DNA from: a virus
Direction: 5' to 3' (one strand)
Length of the DNA stretch: 34,488 bases
IMG/VR virus record: IMGVR_UViG_3300044530_001168
Location: 1-34,488 of that record
The notes below the pieces were generated by a model. It was not told the origin of the DNA, did no database searches, and worked only from the letters and a program-made list of their open reading frames with translations. The translations under genes and the position numbers were made by a program. Numbering within the stretch: position 1 is the first letter of the stretch; every line of letters starts with the position of its first letter. Of the stretch, positions 7,413 to 15,489 are shown in pieces.

Positions 7413-8273
7413 TTAGTCCGCAGTCACACCAGCCATAACCTCAGCAAGTGAAGCGGCTGATTTCGCAGCGGCTCCCATTTGCTTTGGTTCCTGTTGTGAT
7501 TGCGTTATTACCTTTTCATTGCCTCCTGATTTCTTCGCCGGTAGTTCATTTTCGCGGGCAATATCAGCTACAAGCGCATCAAAGGTATATAATTCTGTTC
7601 CTGATTTCTTCAATGGTGTTTCCGGGTTCTTGATGTCGTAAAGGCTCAATCTTCCATCATTACCGGCCTTGATTACGGCACGGGATTTAAGTTCGGCACG
7701 AATCAATTTAGCTGCTGCTGTTGGGTTCAGGCTTGTGATAGCTGAAACGGCACGGGATAACTCAGAATCCAAAGTTCGGTCGGTTTCAATCTCAGAAATA
7801 CGGGCGTTCAATCGCTGTTCGTATTCCGAATCTTTGGCTTCAAGTTGTTCCTTTAATGTGTTTTTCTCAGCATTGGCAGCGTCCAACATTTGACGCAATT
7901 CAGCGCTTTCTTTCGGTGATAACTGCTCAATGGCTTTGGCATGAATAGAGGCAATGACGGCATCAAATGTTTGCCCCTGATTTTCGGGGTTTGATAAAAT
8001 CTTATCAATTTCACCCGATGTCAATAGGTTACCGAATTGCTTGTTAAACTTTTGCACCATTTCTTTGAAGTATTTACCCTTCATTGATTTGCGTTCGTCG
8101 CTCATCTTTTCGCTGAATTCAGACTCCAAAAAAGGACGGGCGTAGGTTTGCGACTTAGATAACAAGTCCTGAACGGTGTCATCATCTTCGGCGTCGGCTG
8201 CCGTTAATTTGGCAATGAGTTCATCGCTGGGTTCTATTCCTAAATTTTGTAAATACTTTTTTAAGGTTAACAT
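7413..8273 (-). CDS. Capsid scaffolding protein
   Basis: The protein has 286 residues, highly charged and mostly helical. An acidic N-terminus (TAADAEDDDTVQDLLSKSQ) is followed by a coiled-coil middle (LRQMLDAANAEKNTLKEQLE, then AKDSEYEQRLNARISEIE) at about residues 125-170. A C-terminal segment with basic and Ala-rich stretches could bind the capsid protein. This composition and the place just upstream of the capsid gene are those of phage scaffolds (GP20-type minor structural proteins). Scaffold assembles inside the procapsid and leaves before DNA packaging. Confidence 0.75.
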   Translation of the reverse strand: MLTLKKYLQNLGIEPSDELIAKLTAADAEDDDTVQDLLSKSQTYARPFLESEFSEKMSDERKSMKGKYFKEMVQKFNKQFGNLLTSGEIDKILSNPENQGQTFDAVIASIHAKAIEQLSPKESAELRQMLDAANAEKNTLKEQLEAKDSEYEQRLNARISEIETDRTLDSELSRAVSAITSLNPTAAAKLIRAELKSRAVIKAGNDGRLSLYDIKNPETPLKKSGTELYTFDALVADIARENELPAKKSGGNEKVITQSQQEPKQMGAAAKSAASLAEVMAGVTAD

Positions 8274-8316
8274 GTTTTGCAGGTTTGGTTTTTATAGGTT
8301 TGAAAAGAATGTACGA

Positions 8317-8553
8317 CTATTTTTTTTTATGCTCAACCACAATATCCCATTTGCCGGACTTCTCATAAATAGGCCATTGTGTTTGATGTATGGTAACAGG
8401 TTCGCCGCCTGTTTTCAACGCTATGATAACATAACCGGGCTTTACTTGTGGGCTTTGAATGATTGCAGGTATTGTTACATCAACTTCAGGCATGAGTTCA
8501 GCGGGTTGTTCCTGCTCAATTGGTTCCATTGCTTCTTTATCTTTTTTTGCCAT
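8317..8553 (-). CDS. Small head-region protein with disordered N-terminus
   Basis: The protein has 78 residues. The first 30 are rich in Glu, Pro and Gln (KEAMEPIEQEQPAELMPEVD) and probably disordered. The last 45 (PGYVIIALKTGGEPVTIHQT, then WPIYEKSGKWDIVVEHKKK) look like a compact beta domain. It lies three bases from the stop of the 104-residue gene, which has the same layout. The two may bind the head as decoration or assist capsid assembly; this is inferred from position only. Confidence 0.55.
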   Translation of the reverse strand: MAKKDKEAMEPIEQEQPAELMPEVDVTIPAIIQSPQVKPGYVIIALKTGGEPVTIHQTQWPIYEKSGKWDIVVEHKKK

Positions 8554-8556
8554 AGC

Positions 8557-8871
8557 TTAATTATTTTCTTCAACAATTTCAACGCGGTTCGGGTATTGCT
8601 TCACTTGCTCACGCGCCAACTTAATATCGATTGGCCCCGCAATGATTCGTTTTGTAGTTTTAGATTTTAGATACACACCCTGAGCCTTTAATATGCCCGA
8701 AGCGGGCGCGGTGTGAGCCTGAGCTGTAACGCCTTGAGTATTGTCCTCAACGGGTTCGATAATGGTTTCAATCAGAGTCGGTTCTGCTGATGTCGTTTCA
8801 AAGATTTCAACTGGTTCCGCTGATTGTTCTTCAATTGGCTCAGCTACTTTTTTTCGTGTTGCTTTAGACAT
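8557..8871 (-). CDS. Small head-region protein, Glu/Ala/Thr-rich
   Basis: The protein has 104 residues. Residues 1-60 are rich in Glu, Ala, Pro and Thr (VAEPIEEQSAEPVEIFETTS) and likely unstructured. The C-terminal 40 residues (GVYLKSKTTKRIIAGPIDIK, then LAREQVKQYPNRVEIVEENN) form a small alpha/beta unit. It is similar in plan to the following 78-residue protein. It lies between the MuF-like gene and scaffold, behind a candidate internal promoter (8889-8920). I do not recognise a family. Confidence 0.55.
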   Translation of the reverse strand: MSKATRKKVAEPIEEQSAEPVEIFETTSAEPTLIETIIEPVEDNTQGVTAQAHTAPASGILKAQGVYLKSKTTKRIIAGPIDIKLAREQVKQYPNRVEIVEENN

Positions 8872-8888
8872 TGCCTTCTAAGTTTTTA

Positions 8889-8919
8889 CAAAGTTATAAT
8901 ATTTTTAAATATCTACTAA
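8889..8919 (-). promoter_or_regulatory. Candidate internal late promoter (TAACTTTG)
   Basis: On the minus strand TAACTTTG (8889-8896) fits the Bacteroidota -7 element TAnnTTTG, with a weak TTAG upstream at 19 bases. The first downstream ATG is at 8871. An extra promoter here would raise expression of head genes including scaffold and capsid. The -33 element is poor, so this is tentative. Confidence 0.35.
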
Positions 8920-9779
8920 GTTTTTTTTGATGGAATGGCAGTATGTGTGCAATTGAACCCACCACGTTTTGCCATGAAGTTTTCCACCGTTGTATTTGGC
9001 ATCATTCCCGACCATTTATGCCCCATCGGGAATTCACGTTTTGCCTTCTCAAACTTGTATGCGTTTCTGATTTCTTCGGATAGTTTATCACGCGGTATTT
9101 TCCCATTGAGTTCACGCACCCACCGCCAACATTGACCCCTGCTATCCGTTTGCGTCCCACCGACGTAAAGAACGGTATTGTATCCGGTTTCATTTGCAAG
9201 GCTCTGCATCTGTTGGCCTTGAAGTTGTGACACGCTATCCCGCGCCGTTTGTGTGATGTATGACTTTAGTTTGCCTGATGAATCAGCCCCCGATTGGATG
9301 AATTCGGTTAATTGTTTCTTTGCGCCATCTATGCTTTCGCCGTAGCTTATGGCATTGTCAAGTATCTGCAATATCGGGCGTTTAAAACTTTCGTTTATGC
9401 CTGAATTCATTAGCGTTTCTGCGGTCTGCGCCTTCCATTTTTTCTCAATCTTTGATAATGGTAACTTCTGATGCGAATATCCGACGGCCTCCAATATGCC
9501 GCTTGTGTTGATTGTGATTTTGCCCAAATCATTGATAAATACTTCTGCTGTTTTATTATAACCGCCCGTTTTGAGTCCGGTATTTATAGCGTCCTCAAAC
9601 CTGAGTAATTGTTCAGCGGTTAATATTCCGTTTGAAAAGTTCCCGCCTGTGGTATCTATTTTGTCCATCTCTTTGAAAATGGATTCCAATATAGAGCGCT
9701 CAACTTCGGGCATCTTCTTTAGGATTGATTCAATCAATTCCTGCTTTAATGCCTCGTTTCTGCTGATTATTTTATTCAT
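8916..9779 (-). CDS. MuF-like head morphogenesis protein
   Basis: The protein has 287 residues. The N-terminal two thirds are helical. The C-terminal part has a MuF-type pattern: ITQTARDSVSQLQGQQMQSL, then VLYVGGTQTDSRGQCWRW near residue 205, and a final GGFNCTHTAIPSKK, where 'FNC.H..IP' matches the usual 'NCRCT.IP' ending. Proteins of this kind enter the procapsid next to the portal and take part in head assembly or are ejected with DNA. Its start overlaps the end of the portal gene by eight bases, the standard arrangement. No toxin domain is fused. Confidence 0.7.
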   Translation of the reverse strand: MNKIISRNEALKQELIESILKKMPEVERSILESIFKEMDKIDTTGGNFSNGILTAEQLLRFEDAINTGLKTGGYNKTAEVFINDLGKITINTSGILEAVGYSHQKLPLSKIEKKWKAQTAETLMNSGINESFKRPILQILDNAISYGESIDGAKKQLTEFIQSGADSSGKLKSYITQTARDSVSQLQGQQMQSLANETGYNTVLYVGGTQTDSRGQCWRWVRELNGKIPRDKLSEEIRNAYKFEKAKREFPMGHKWSGMMPNTTVENFMAKRGGFNCTHTAIPSKKT

Positions 9780-11409
9780 AAATTCCGGTTGGAACCATAC
9801 CCATAGCGCGTTCTGTTACCTCTGTAATCAATGCGTTTACATCGGCTTCAATGAATGCCTTTTGCCCCTTTTCGTAGGCTATGTTTTTCAAAATAACATA
9901 TCCCTTTTCATGGATGGTTTTATCCATAGCGGTAAACACGCCCGAAAGTAGTTTAGACCTCAATGCATTGCCGGAAACGCCGTATAATGGGTCAACGTAA
10001 TATAGCACATCATTTATTCGTATGCTTACGGGATCATCCCTAAACACCTTTGAATTGACCATGAAGCACATTTCCGACAATATCATGCCGTCATCTGTTT
10101 TGCCCTGAACCGCTGCAAACTCATTGACCAAATCCGAATCAGACATCAGGTCGAATTGCTTAGGCCTGATTAAATACACTTCTTGAGGTGTGTAGCCCGT
10201 TGTGGTATAATTGATGTAAGCCGTTATGAACTTTAACCCGTATTCAATTTGGTTAAACAAAAAGTTTGATAGCGATAACAGAAAATAGTATTGGTCTTTT
10301 CGGTCCTCACGTTTGGCCTCCCCGCTTTCCGTAGCGTTTATTTTCTTACTCAGGAACAAAGCCTTTTCAGCCCGTTCATAGAACACCTGCCAACGGTCAA
10401 GATGATATTGAGGTATGCCGACGTCCGGCGTGTGGAATTTAACCACGTCATACATTTGCCCGCCGTTTTTCGCCAATTTTTCCTCAGACATTGTGTAATT
10501 GTCTCCCGGATTGATTGAGATAGTGCCGCGTCCGTCGCATGAATCACACCTACCAACCTTGTTGTTTAACGGGTTCTCTTTATCCTCAATTGTTTTTTGC
10601 CCTGTGCCGAAGCATGTAGGACACGCAGGCAATACTACCTGTTTAATCGGGTAGCTATAATGCTTCGTCATGGCTTCGTCATCGTTCATATTACGAACAA
10701 GATTTTCAGCCCATATAACAAAGGGTTGCATGAATGCGTTATCGGTGTTCCAAAACGGAATTATGCCGAAATTATGAGTAGTCTGAATGCCCGACAAAAC
10801 AAATATTTGTTCCGTAGAATTCAGATAAATGATTTCTTTTTTGTATTTAAAAACAACTGATTCTTCATCAAGTTGTATAATGTCCTCACATTTGATAAAC
10901 ACCATTTTCGGTTTTATCTCACTGCTATCATCTTTTTCGAGGTTGTCCGATTCGATAACCGCTGTGTAACCCGTTGGATTGTTTAAGTAGAACTCAAGCG
11001 CTTCCATTGCCATGATTCGTAAGAATTCATTGGTAACATATTGCCCGCTTGGGTCATCGACGGAAACGCTAAAGTTATTGGGTTGTAATATTGAACCCTT
11101 CGACATTTCTAAAAATCGGTCAAATAATTCCTTACCGATTGGTGCATAAACCGACCGCCTCCAATTGTGATGCTCGTCGTTTTCATTGGGGTGTCGGTTC
11201 AGCAGTCTATACTTAAACACCTCATCATAACGGGTGTCGTATGTTTCAGGTTTAATGCGCATTCCGTTTAATACGAAATCTGGGCGCGCTCCTGTTGAAT
11301 GCACCTGAACTGCTAAGGACGTATCCACCCGCTGAACGAATCCAGCGGGTAGAAAATCCTTATGTTTTTTGTTGGCTTTATAAAGCCTTTGGAATTCTTG
11401 GAATTGCAT
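9772..11409 (-). CDS. Portal protein with zinc-ribbon-like insertion
   Basis: The protein has 545 residues, matching portal size, and is followed by a MuF gene as usual. The N-terminal part includes PIGKELFDRFLEMSKGSILQ. A central long-helix region (LSNFLFNQIEYGLKFITAYI) and a C-terminal helix-rich clip are compatible with the portal fold. Unusual is a segment at residues 263-295 with CPTCFGTG and CDSCDGRG (Cys 263, 266, 288, 291), the CxxCxGxG pattern of DnaJ-type zinc ribbons. The portal forms the dodecameric ring for DNA entry and exit. The call relies on size, neighbours and general pattern. Confidence 0.7.
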   Translation of the reverse strand: MQFQEFQRLYKANKKHKDFLPAGFVQRVDTSLAVQVHSTGARPDFVLNGMRIKPETYDTRYDEVFKYRLLNRHPNENDEHHNWRRSVYAPIGKELFDRFLEMSKGSILQPNNFSVSVDDPSGQYVTNEFLRIMAMEALEFYLNNPTGYTAVIESDNLEKDDSSEIKPKMVFIKCEDIIQLDEESVVFKYKKEIIYLNSTEQIFVLSGIQTTHNFGIIPFWNTDNAFMQPFVIWAENLVRNMNDDEAMTKHYSYPIKQVVLPACPTCFGTGQKTIEDKENPLNNKVGRCDSCDGRGTISINPGDNYTMSEEKLAKNGGQMYDVVKFHTPDVGIPQYHLDRWQVFYERAEKALFLSKKINATESGEAKREDRKDQYYFLLSLSNFLFNQIEYGLKFITAYINYTTTGYTPQEVYLIRPKQFDLMSDSDLVNEFAAVQGKTDDGMILSEMCFMVNSKVFRDDPVSIRINDVLYYVDPLYGVSGNALRSKLLSGVFTAMDKTIHEKGYVILKNIAYEKGQKAFIEADVNALITEVTERAMGMVPTGIYE

Positions 11410-11421
11410 CCAAATTTGTTT

Positions 11422-11895
11422 TTAGTCCTGTGTAATTACTTCGGCCTCAACGCGGGTAGATTGTGTGCCTGTTCCGACACATGCAACACGCAAATATAAC
11501 ACCCTACCCCAATTAGATAATACCGTCGGAGTTGGATTTAATGACCAAATGAAATAAGCAGGTGCAGCAGATGTAACTTGTAAGGTATCGCATTGAATAC
11601 CTGTTGTTCCGGCTGTGCCATAGAAATTAACCCAATTCGTACCGTCAAAGGACCCCTGAAGGATTGCTTTGAAAGTTGAAGTGCCTGAAATGTTGGCTGT
11701 TTTCAATGCCACACGATAACGGCCTGATTTACCTGCATTGATTGCCCCTTTTTGAGTGGTCAAATAAGTAGTGCCGGCATTTGTAACGGTGTCGAAGTAA
11801 GTATGTGAGCCATACAACTTAGCCTGTGCGGTTGCTTTTTCGTTGCAAGCCGTGAAGCATAACACGGTGATAATGAAGAAAAATAACTTTTTCAT
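11422..11895 (-). CDS. Phage-encoded lipoprotein in the structural operon
   Basis: The protein has 157 residues. It starts with a clear signal peptide: MKKLFFFIITVLCFTAC, with Cys17 as the probable lipidated residue, followed by NEKATAQA. The mature part is a beta-rich domain with AILQGSFDGTNWVNFYG, a pattern I associate with small sandwich domains in Bacteroidota phage proteins. It would be exported and anchored to a cell membrane, which is odd for a gene sitting between tail and portal genes. Superinfection exclusion, receptor masking or carriage on the virion are possibilities. There are 12 bases to the portal start. Confidence 0.65.
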   Translation of the reverse strand: MKKLFFFIITVLCFTACNEKATAQAKLYGSHTYFDTVTNAGTTYLTTQKGAINAGKSGRYRVALKTANISGTSTFKAILQGSFDGTNWVNFYGTAGTTGIQCDTLQVTSAAPAYFIWSLNPTPTVLSNWGRVLYLRVACVGTGTQSTRVEAEVITQD

Positions 11896-11932
11896 TTTTG
11901 TTTTGTTTTTTGTTTTTGATTGTTTAAAATAA

Positions 11933-12595
11933 TTAATTAGCGCGGTACATCCATGCCAAACCTAAAGTATCGGTCGGGTCTGCTTGAAGCAAATCCAGAT
12001 ATGGCAATTTCATTGTAGCAATCGGATCGCCTGTGAAATTGATGTTCATAGATTTGAATTCAACGACTTGGCCTTCTACTTCAATATCTTGACCGTACCA
12101 ATGATTCACGTCATAAGACATAAACTCCTGATTTACGTTCAGAAATAAGTATATACGACCATCAGCAGTTATCCAACCTCTGTATTTAGTTGCTGCGTTT
12201 TGCAGTTCGTCAACAAATACGGTTCGGTCATGGAATGGTGATGCGGAACCCGCAGGGTTTACATCCGTAGCGGTGTAGTCACGGGCGGTTAATGTTCGGC
12301 CTGTTGTGATTGTCTTAGCGGGACTGCGACGGCTACGATATTGCTTTGTAGTCGTTGTTGGGTCACTCCATGAGAACTCTGCAAGTTCAAACGTGGCGCT
12401 GATATTGCCAATAGATACAAGCGCTTCAAACGCCGTCGCTAAAGCCAAATCATCATAAATGCCCGTCGGGAACGTGGTGTTACATGTAGCCGTAATTAAA
12501 CGCACAGGAATCTCCGAACGCTGATAAATATCGCATTGGTCTGTGGTTGTGAGTGTGAATGTATCTACACACGCACTATTACAAGTTGATAGCAT
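11933..12595 (-). CDS. Putative major tail (tube) protein
   Basis: The protein has 220 residues. It starts MLSTCNSACVDTFTLTTTDQ, then alternates short beta strands with RGWITADGRIYLFLNVNQEF and WYGQDIEVEGQVVEFKSMNI. The sequence is beta-rich without enzyme motif, and the size suits a tail tube subunit. It lies downstream of the tape measure and two large tail proteins. In standard maps the tube gene precedes the chaperone, so position does not settle the question. A minor tail protein is the main alternative. Confidence 0.4.
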   Translation of the reverse strand: MLSTCNSACVDTFTLTTTDQCDIYQRSEIPVRLITATCNTTFPTGIYDDLALATAFEALVSIGNISATFELAEFSWSDPTTTTKQYRSRRSPAKTITTGRTLTARDYTATDVNPAGSASPFHDRTVFVDELQNAATKYRGWITADGRIYLFLNVNQEFMSYDVNHWYGQDIEVEGQVVEFKSMNINFTGDPIATMKLPYLDLLQADPTDTLGLAWMYRAN

Positions 12596-12639
12596 TTGCT
12601 TATGTTTTTTGTTTTGTTATTAAATGGCTTGCAACCGGG

Positions 12640-13722
12640 TTAAGAACAAACAAAAGTTTTCTCGCACTTGCTTGACAGCAAAGGTACGTTCAAATTTTTG
12701 AATTCATAGCCCGGATTTTCAGGATTTTCTACAAAATTTTCTTGTTCAAAAAAGTATTCGACATTATCAACATAGAAATTTCGCGCTGATAATAGATTCA
12801 GTATAGCAGACTCAAAGAATTCAGGGATAGGTTCAGACAATAGCCGGTATTGTTTGATGACCTCCGATTTATAGCAAAATTGCCTTTCGTTGTACGTTTT
12901 TTTGATTCGTGTCGGTTCGCGGTCAAGGTCTGCGGGTATGCGAAGGAATAACTTAGCTGCATCCCAAAAAGAGCTGTTGCTGCTCGAATGCACATGACCT
13001 TCGCAGTCCGTCATTGCATTTGGAAATGTAGCCGTCAACATCGGGAAACTATCTTCACAATACGGAACCTTATAAGGTTTTGAATACCATGTTTTAACGA
13101 CGCCCAATGTCGAAAAATTAGCCGTAAACTTTACCCTGAAACATCCGAACCCTTCATGCGTTCCTGTTGCAAGGGATGAGGCTATACTTGTGAGCGTAGC
13201 ACTTGCACCATTCTTTTCGAGCGTAACGCCTCCCAATGTAGCCGCATTCAATCCGATACACAAACGCCCTGCTTTCAGTTCGACAAATGGAGTCGGGAGC
13301 GCTTGAGTACCATAGATGAAATAATACACGGTCCCGTTATCATCAAGTTCGATAATATCACCGGCCGCCACATCGAAGTAATACACCGAAAAATTTTGAC
13401 CCGCTGCATTTGGTAATCGCATTGGTGCAAGGATTTGATACTCTGCATGCCCTGAAGCGTTATAAGTTCCCAATAACCAACGGTTTGTCGAAGTCGCACC
13501 ATAACTGACATACGTAGTCGAATCGGTCTCATCAACTATACTCAAAGTGCAATTAGCCCCACTTGGGAGACCGCCTCCGTTCTGTGAAACGTATTGATAC
13601 GGAACAATAACGCGAAGCGCTAAAAAGTCGGTACGTCGTATCGGGATAAAGAAAGGTTTGTCGTTATCCGCTAAGCCACAATTAGCTAAATCTGTATCTG
13701 ATAATTCCCAAAGTTGGTTCAT
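12640..13722 (-). CDS. Tail protein, distal tail/baseplate candidate
   Basis: The protein has 360 residues. It starts MNQLWELSDTDLANCGLADN, has a beta-rich middle and two conserved-looking C-terminal blocks: RIKKTYNERQFCYKSEVIKQ and EFFESAILNLLSARNFYVDN. It lies two genes downstream of the tape measure protein and six bases after a 586-residue tail protein. That order suits a distal tail or baseplate subunit. I know no named family for it. The final CEKTFVCS adds to the many cysteines of these virion proteins. Confidence 0.5.
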   Translation of the reverse strand: MNQLWELSDTDLANCGLADNDKPFFIPIRRTDFLALRVIVPYQYVSQNGGGLPSGANCTLSIVDETDSTTYVSYGATSTNRWLLGTYNASGHAEYQILAPMRLPNAAGQNFSVYYFDVAAGDIIELDDNGTVYYFIYGTQALPTPFVELKAGRLCIGLNAATLGGVTLEKNGASATLTSIASSLATGTHEGFGCFRVKFTANFSTLGVVKTWYSKPYKVPYCEDSFPMLTATFPNAMTDCEGHVHSSSNSSFWDAAKLFLRIPADLDREPTRIKKTYNERQFCYKSEVIKQYRLLSEPIPEFFESAILNLLSARNFYVDNVEYFFEQENFVENPENPGYEFKNLNVPLLSSKCEKTFVCS

Positions 13723-13728
13723 TTCGTT

Positions 13729-15489
13729 TTAGTTTTTAAGGTTACCCGTTAACTTGATTTGCCGTCTGCCATGGTCGAATTCCACGCTTTCGATTTCGCC
13801 TTCATCCGTTCCGTTTGGCATGACTACGGTTTGAAATATGTCTAATGTGTTGTATGTTTCTTGGCAATAATCCAATATTACTTCGAATTGAATCACATCT
13901 TTTTTTGCGGGGTCTGGGGCATCAATTACATGGAATTCACTCCATAGGTTATCGTTTATCGTTGACGCATCGGGGTCATGCGACATCGGATGATTGTAGT
14001 AGTAACAATCAGCAGGGTTTATGATGGTTCCGCTTATATCGCTTGGGTCATCATCATCCAAAGCGGGTATAGTGAGGTAATCGACATAAGGCGCTTTAAT
14101 TGCCCGGGCGTCATCCAAGTCTGATGCAGGGTCATAGATGATAAGTTTTGCAAGTTGCAACGTGTCGGTCATTGATTTCAAACAATGCTTCCAATCATCA
14201 CCGTTCCCCTGCCATATCAATAATTGATTTGCTATGGACTTAACGAGGTTAATATCCCATGGCGAATCCTTACCATCCAAAACAAAGGAAGCTGCGCCGT
14301 AATTCGGTGAAGTGAATTCAATGGTATCTGTATAGTTAGGGCTTGAAGAATCCAAATATTCACCGTTAAATCGTTTCATTAATTCGTTCCCGATTGCGTC
14401 CGTTGCATCAAGTCCGTATTTGTTGTAGATTCGATATGGTTTGCCTTTGCCGTTCCATGAGTAACAAACAGATGAAAGCATATAATCAGCATCCGCCCCG
14501 CTTAAATCTATGGCCGGAGTTGTTCCCCAAATGTTCTCACCTATGCGGTCTTTTCGGTCGAAATACGCTGCCCCTGCTTCGCTGATATACCACCTTGCAT
14601 TAAACACCGGAACCAATGTTTTGAAGAATGCCGTTAATGTCCATGAGGGCTGATTTGCAGGAATAAACCCCTTAGCCGTTGACATCTTAATGCCCTTAGT
14701 TGTGTACGCACTTAGCACCGCTGTATTGTAGTAGATACTGCCGGAATCGTGAAATATAGGGCTTTTGGTTCCGTCAATTGTGATTCCGCATTTGGAACAT
14801 ACATTACTCATGTAATTACGGACAAACGGCGAAGGCCAACCCCTATCACATCCTAAAAACGAATCCGCTAATGTACTCGGCAATGGTATCTGTGGAATGT
14901 TACTACCTATCACAGAAGTGAGCGCCCCCAATATCGCATTAATAGTTACCACAATGATATTGAATGAGGCCAAAAGAAGCGTAATCAAATTAAAGAACGT
15001 CACCAACGCCCCGAATAAAAACGTGGGTTTGATTACGTCGCAATATCTGAATCTTGGGTGTGGGTAGCCGCTTGTGGGAAACTCCTGATATTCGTTTGCG
15101 TGGTTATCTGCAATGGTGGTAAAACTTGCACAATCGTTGTATAGATTTACTTCAGTTAGGTCGGCTTGAAACTCGCATTTGTCATCATCGCACCACCGAA
15201 GTAAACGATTTTCAAACTTAAAAAGATATTGAGGTGCGCCGCTGAAATTTAAATCCGTAATTCTTACACAAATATTATTTGATGCCCGATTTACGGAATC
15301 AATGAGATTTGTTTTGATAAATACATAAGCAGAACCGCTAAACAAAACGCTTGATACCGTCCGCCTAAGTGGTGATTTATCCGCATCCAATTGTCGGTAT
15401 CGCACCATCTTTGAAACGTCGGCATAGTCGCTGTAATCTACCCACGTCATGTTATTACAATTGAGTGTTAGTTCTACCCTGTAACTCAT
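13729..15489 (-). CDS. Tail-tip protein with internal hydrophobic segment
   Basis: The protein has 586 residues and directly follows the tape measure gene with a four-base overlap (ATGA at 15486-15489). The first 110 residues (SYRVELTLNCNNMTWVDYSD) look like a distal-tail domain. At about residues 155-195 there is a strongly hydrophobic stretch (FLFGALVTFFNLITLLLASF and beyond), long enough for one or two membrane passes. The rest is mixed alpha/beta with Asp-rich loops. As a tail-tip component it may form the hub, and the hydrophobic segment may act in membrane contact during DNA entry; both are inferred. Confidence 0.55.
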   Translation of the reverse strand: MSYRVELTLNCNNMTWVDYSDYADVSKMVRYRQLDADKSPLRRTVSSVLFSGSAYVFIKTNLIDSVNRASNNICVRITDLNFSGAPQYLFKFENRLLRWCDDDKCEFQADLTEVNLYNDCASFTTIADNHANEYQEFPTSGYPHPRFRYCDVIKPTFLFGALVTFFNLITLLLASFNIIVVTINAILGALTSVIGSNIPQIPLPSTLADSFLGCDRGWPSPFVRNYMSNVCSKCGITIDGTKSPIFHDSGSIYYNTAVLSAYTTKGIKMSTAKGFIPANQPSWTLTAFFKTLVPVFNARWYISEAGAAYFDRKDRIGENIWGTTPAIDLSGADADYMLSSVCYSWNGKGKPYRIYNKYGLDATDAIGNELMKRFNGEYLDSSSPNYTDTIEFTSPNYGAASFVLDGKDSPWDINLVKSIANQLLIWQGNGDDWKHCLKSMTDTLQLAKLIIYDPASDLDDARAIKAPYVDYLTIPALDDDDPSDISGTIINPADCYYYNHPMSHDPDASTINDNLWSEFHVIDAPDPAKKDVIQFEVILDYCQETYNTLDIFQTVVMPNGTDEGEIESVEFDHGRRQIKLTGNLKN

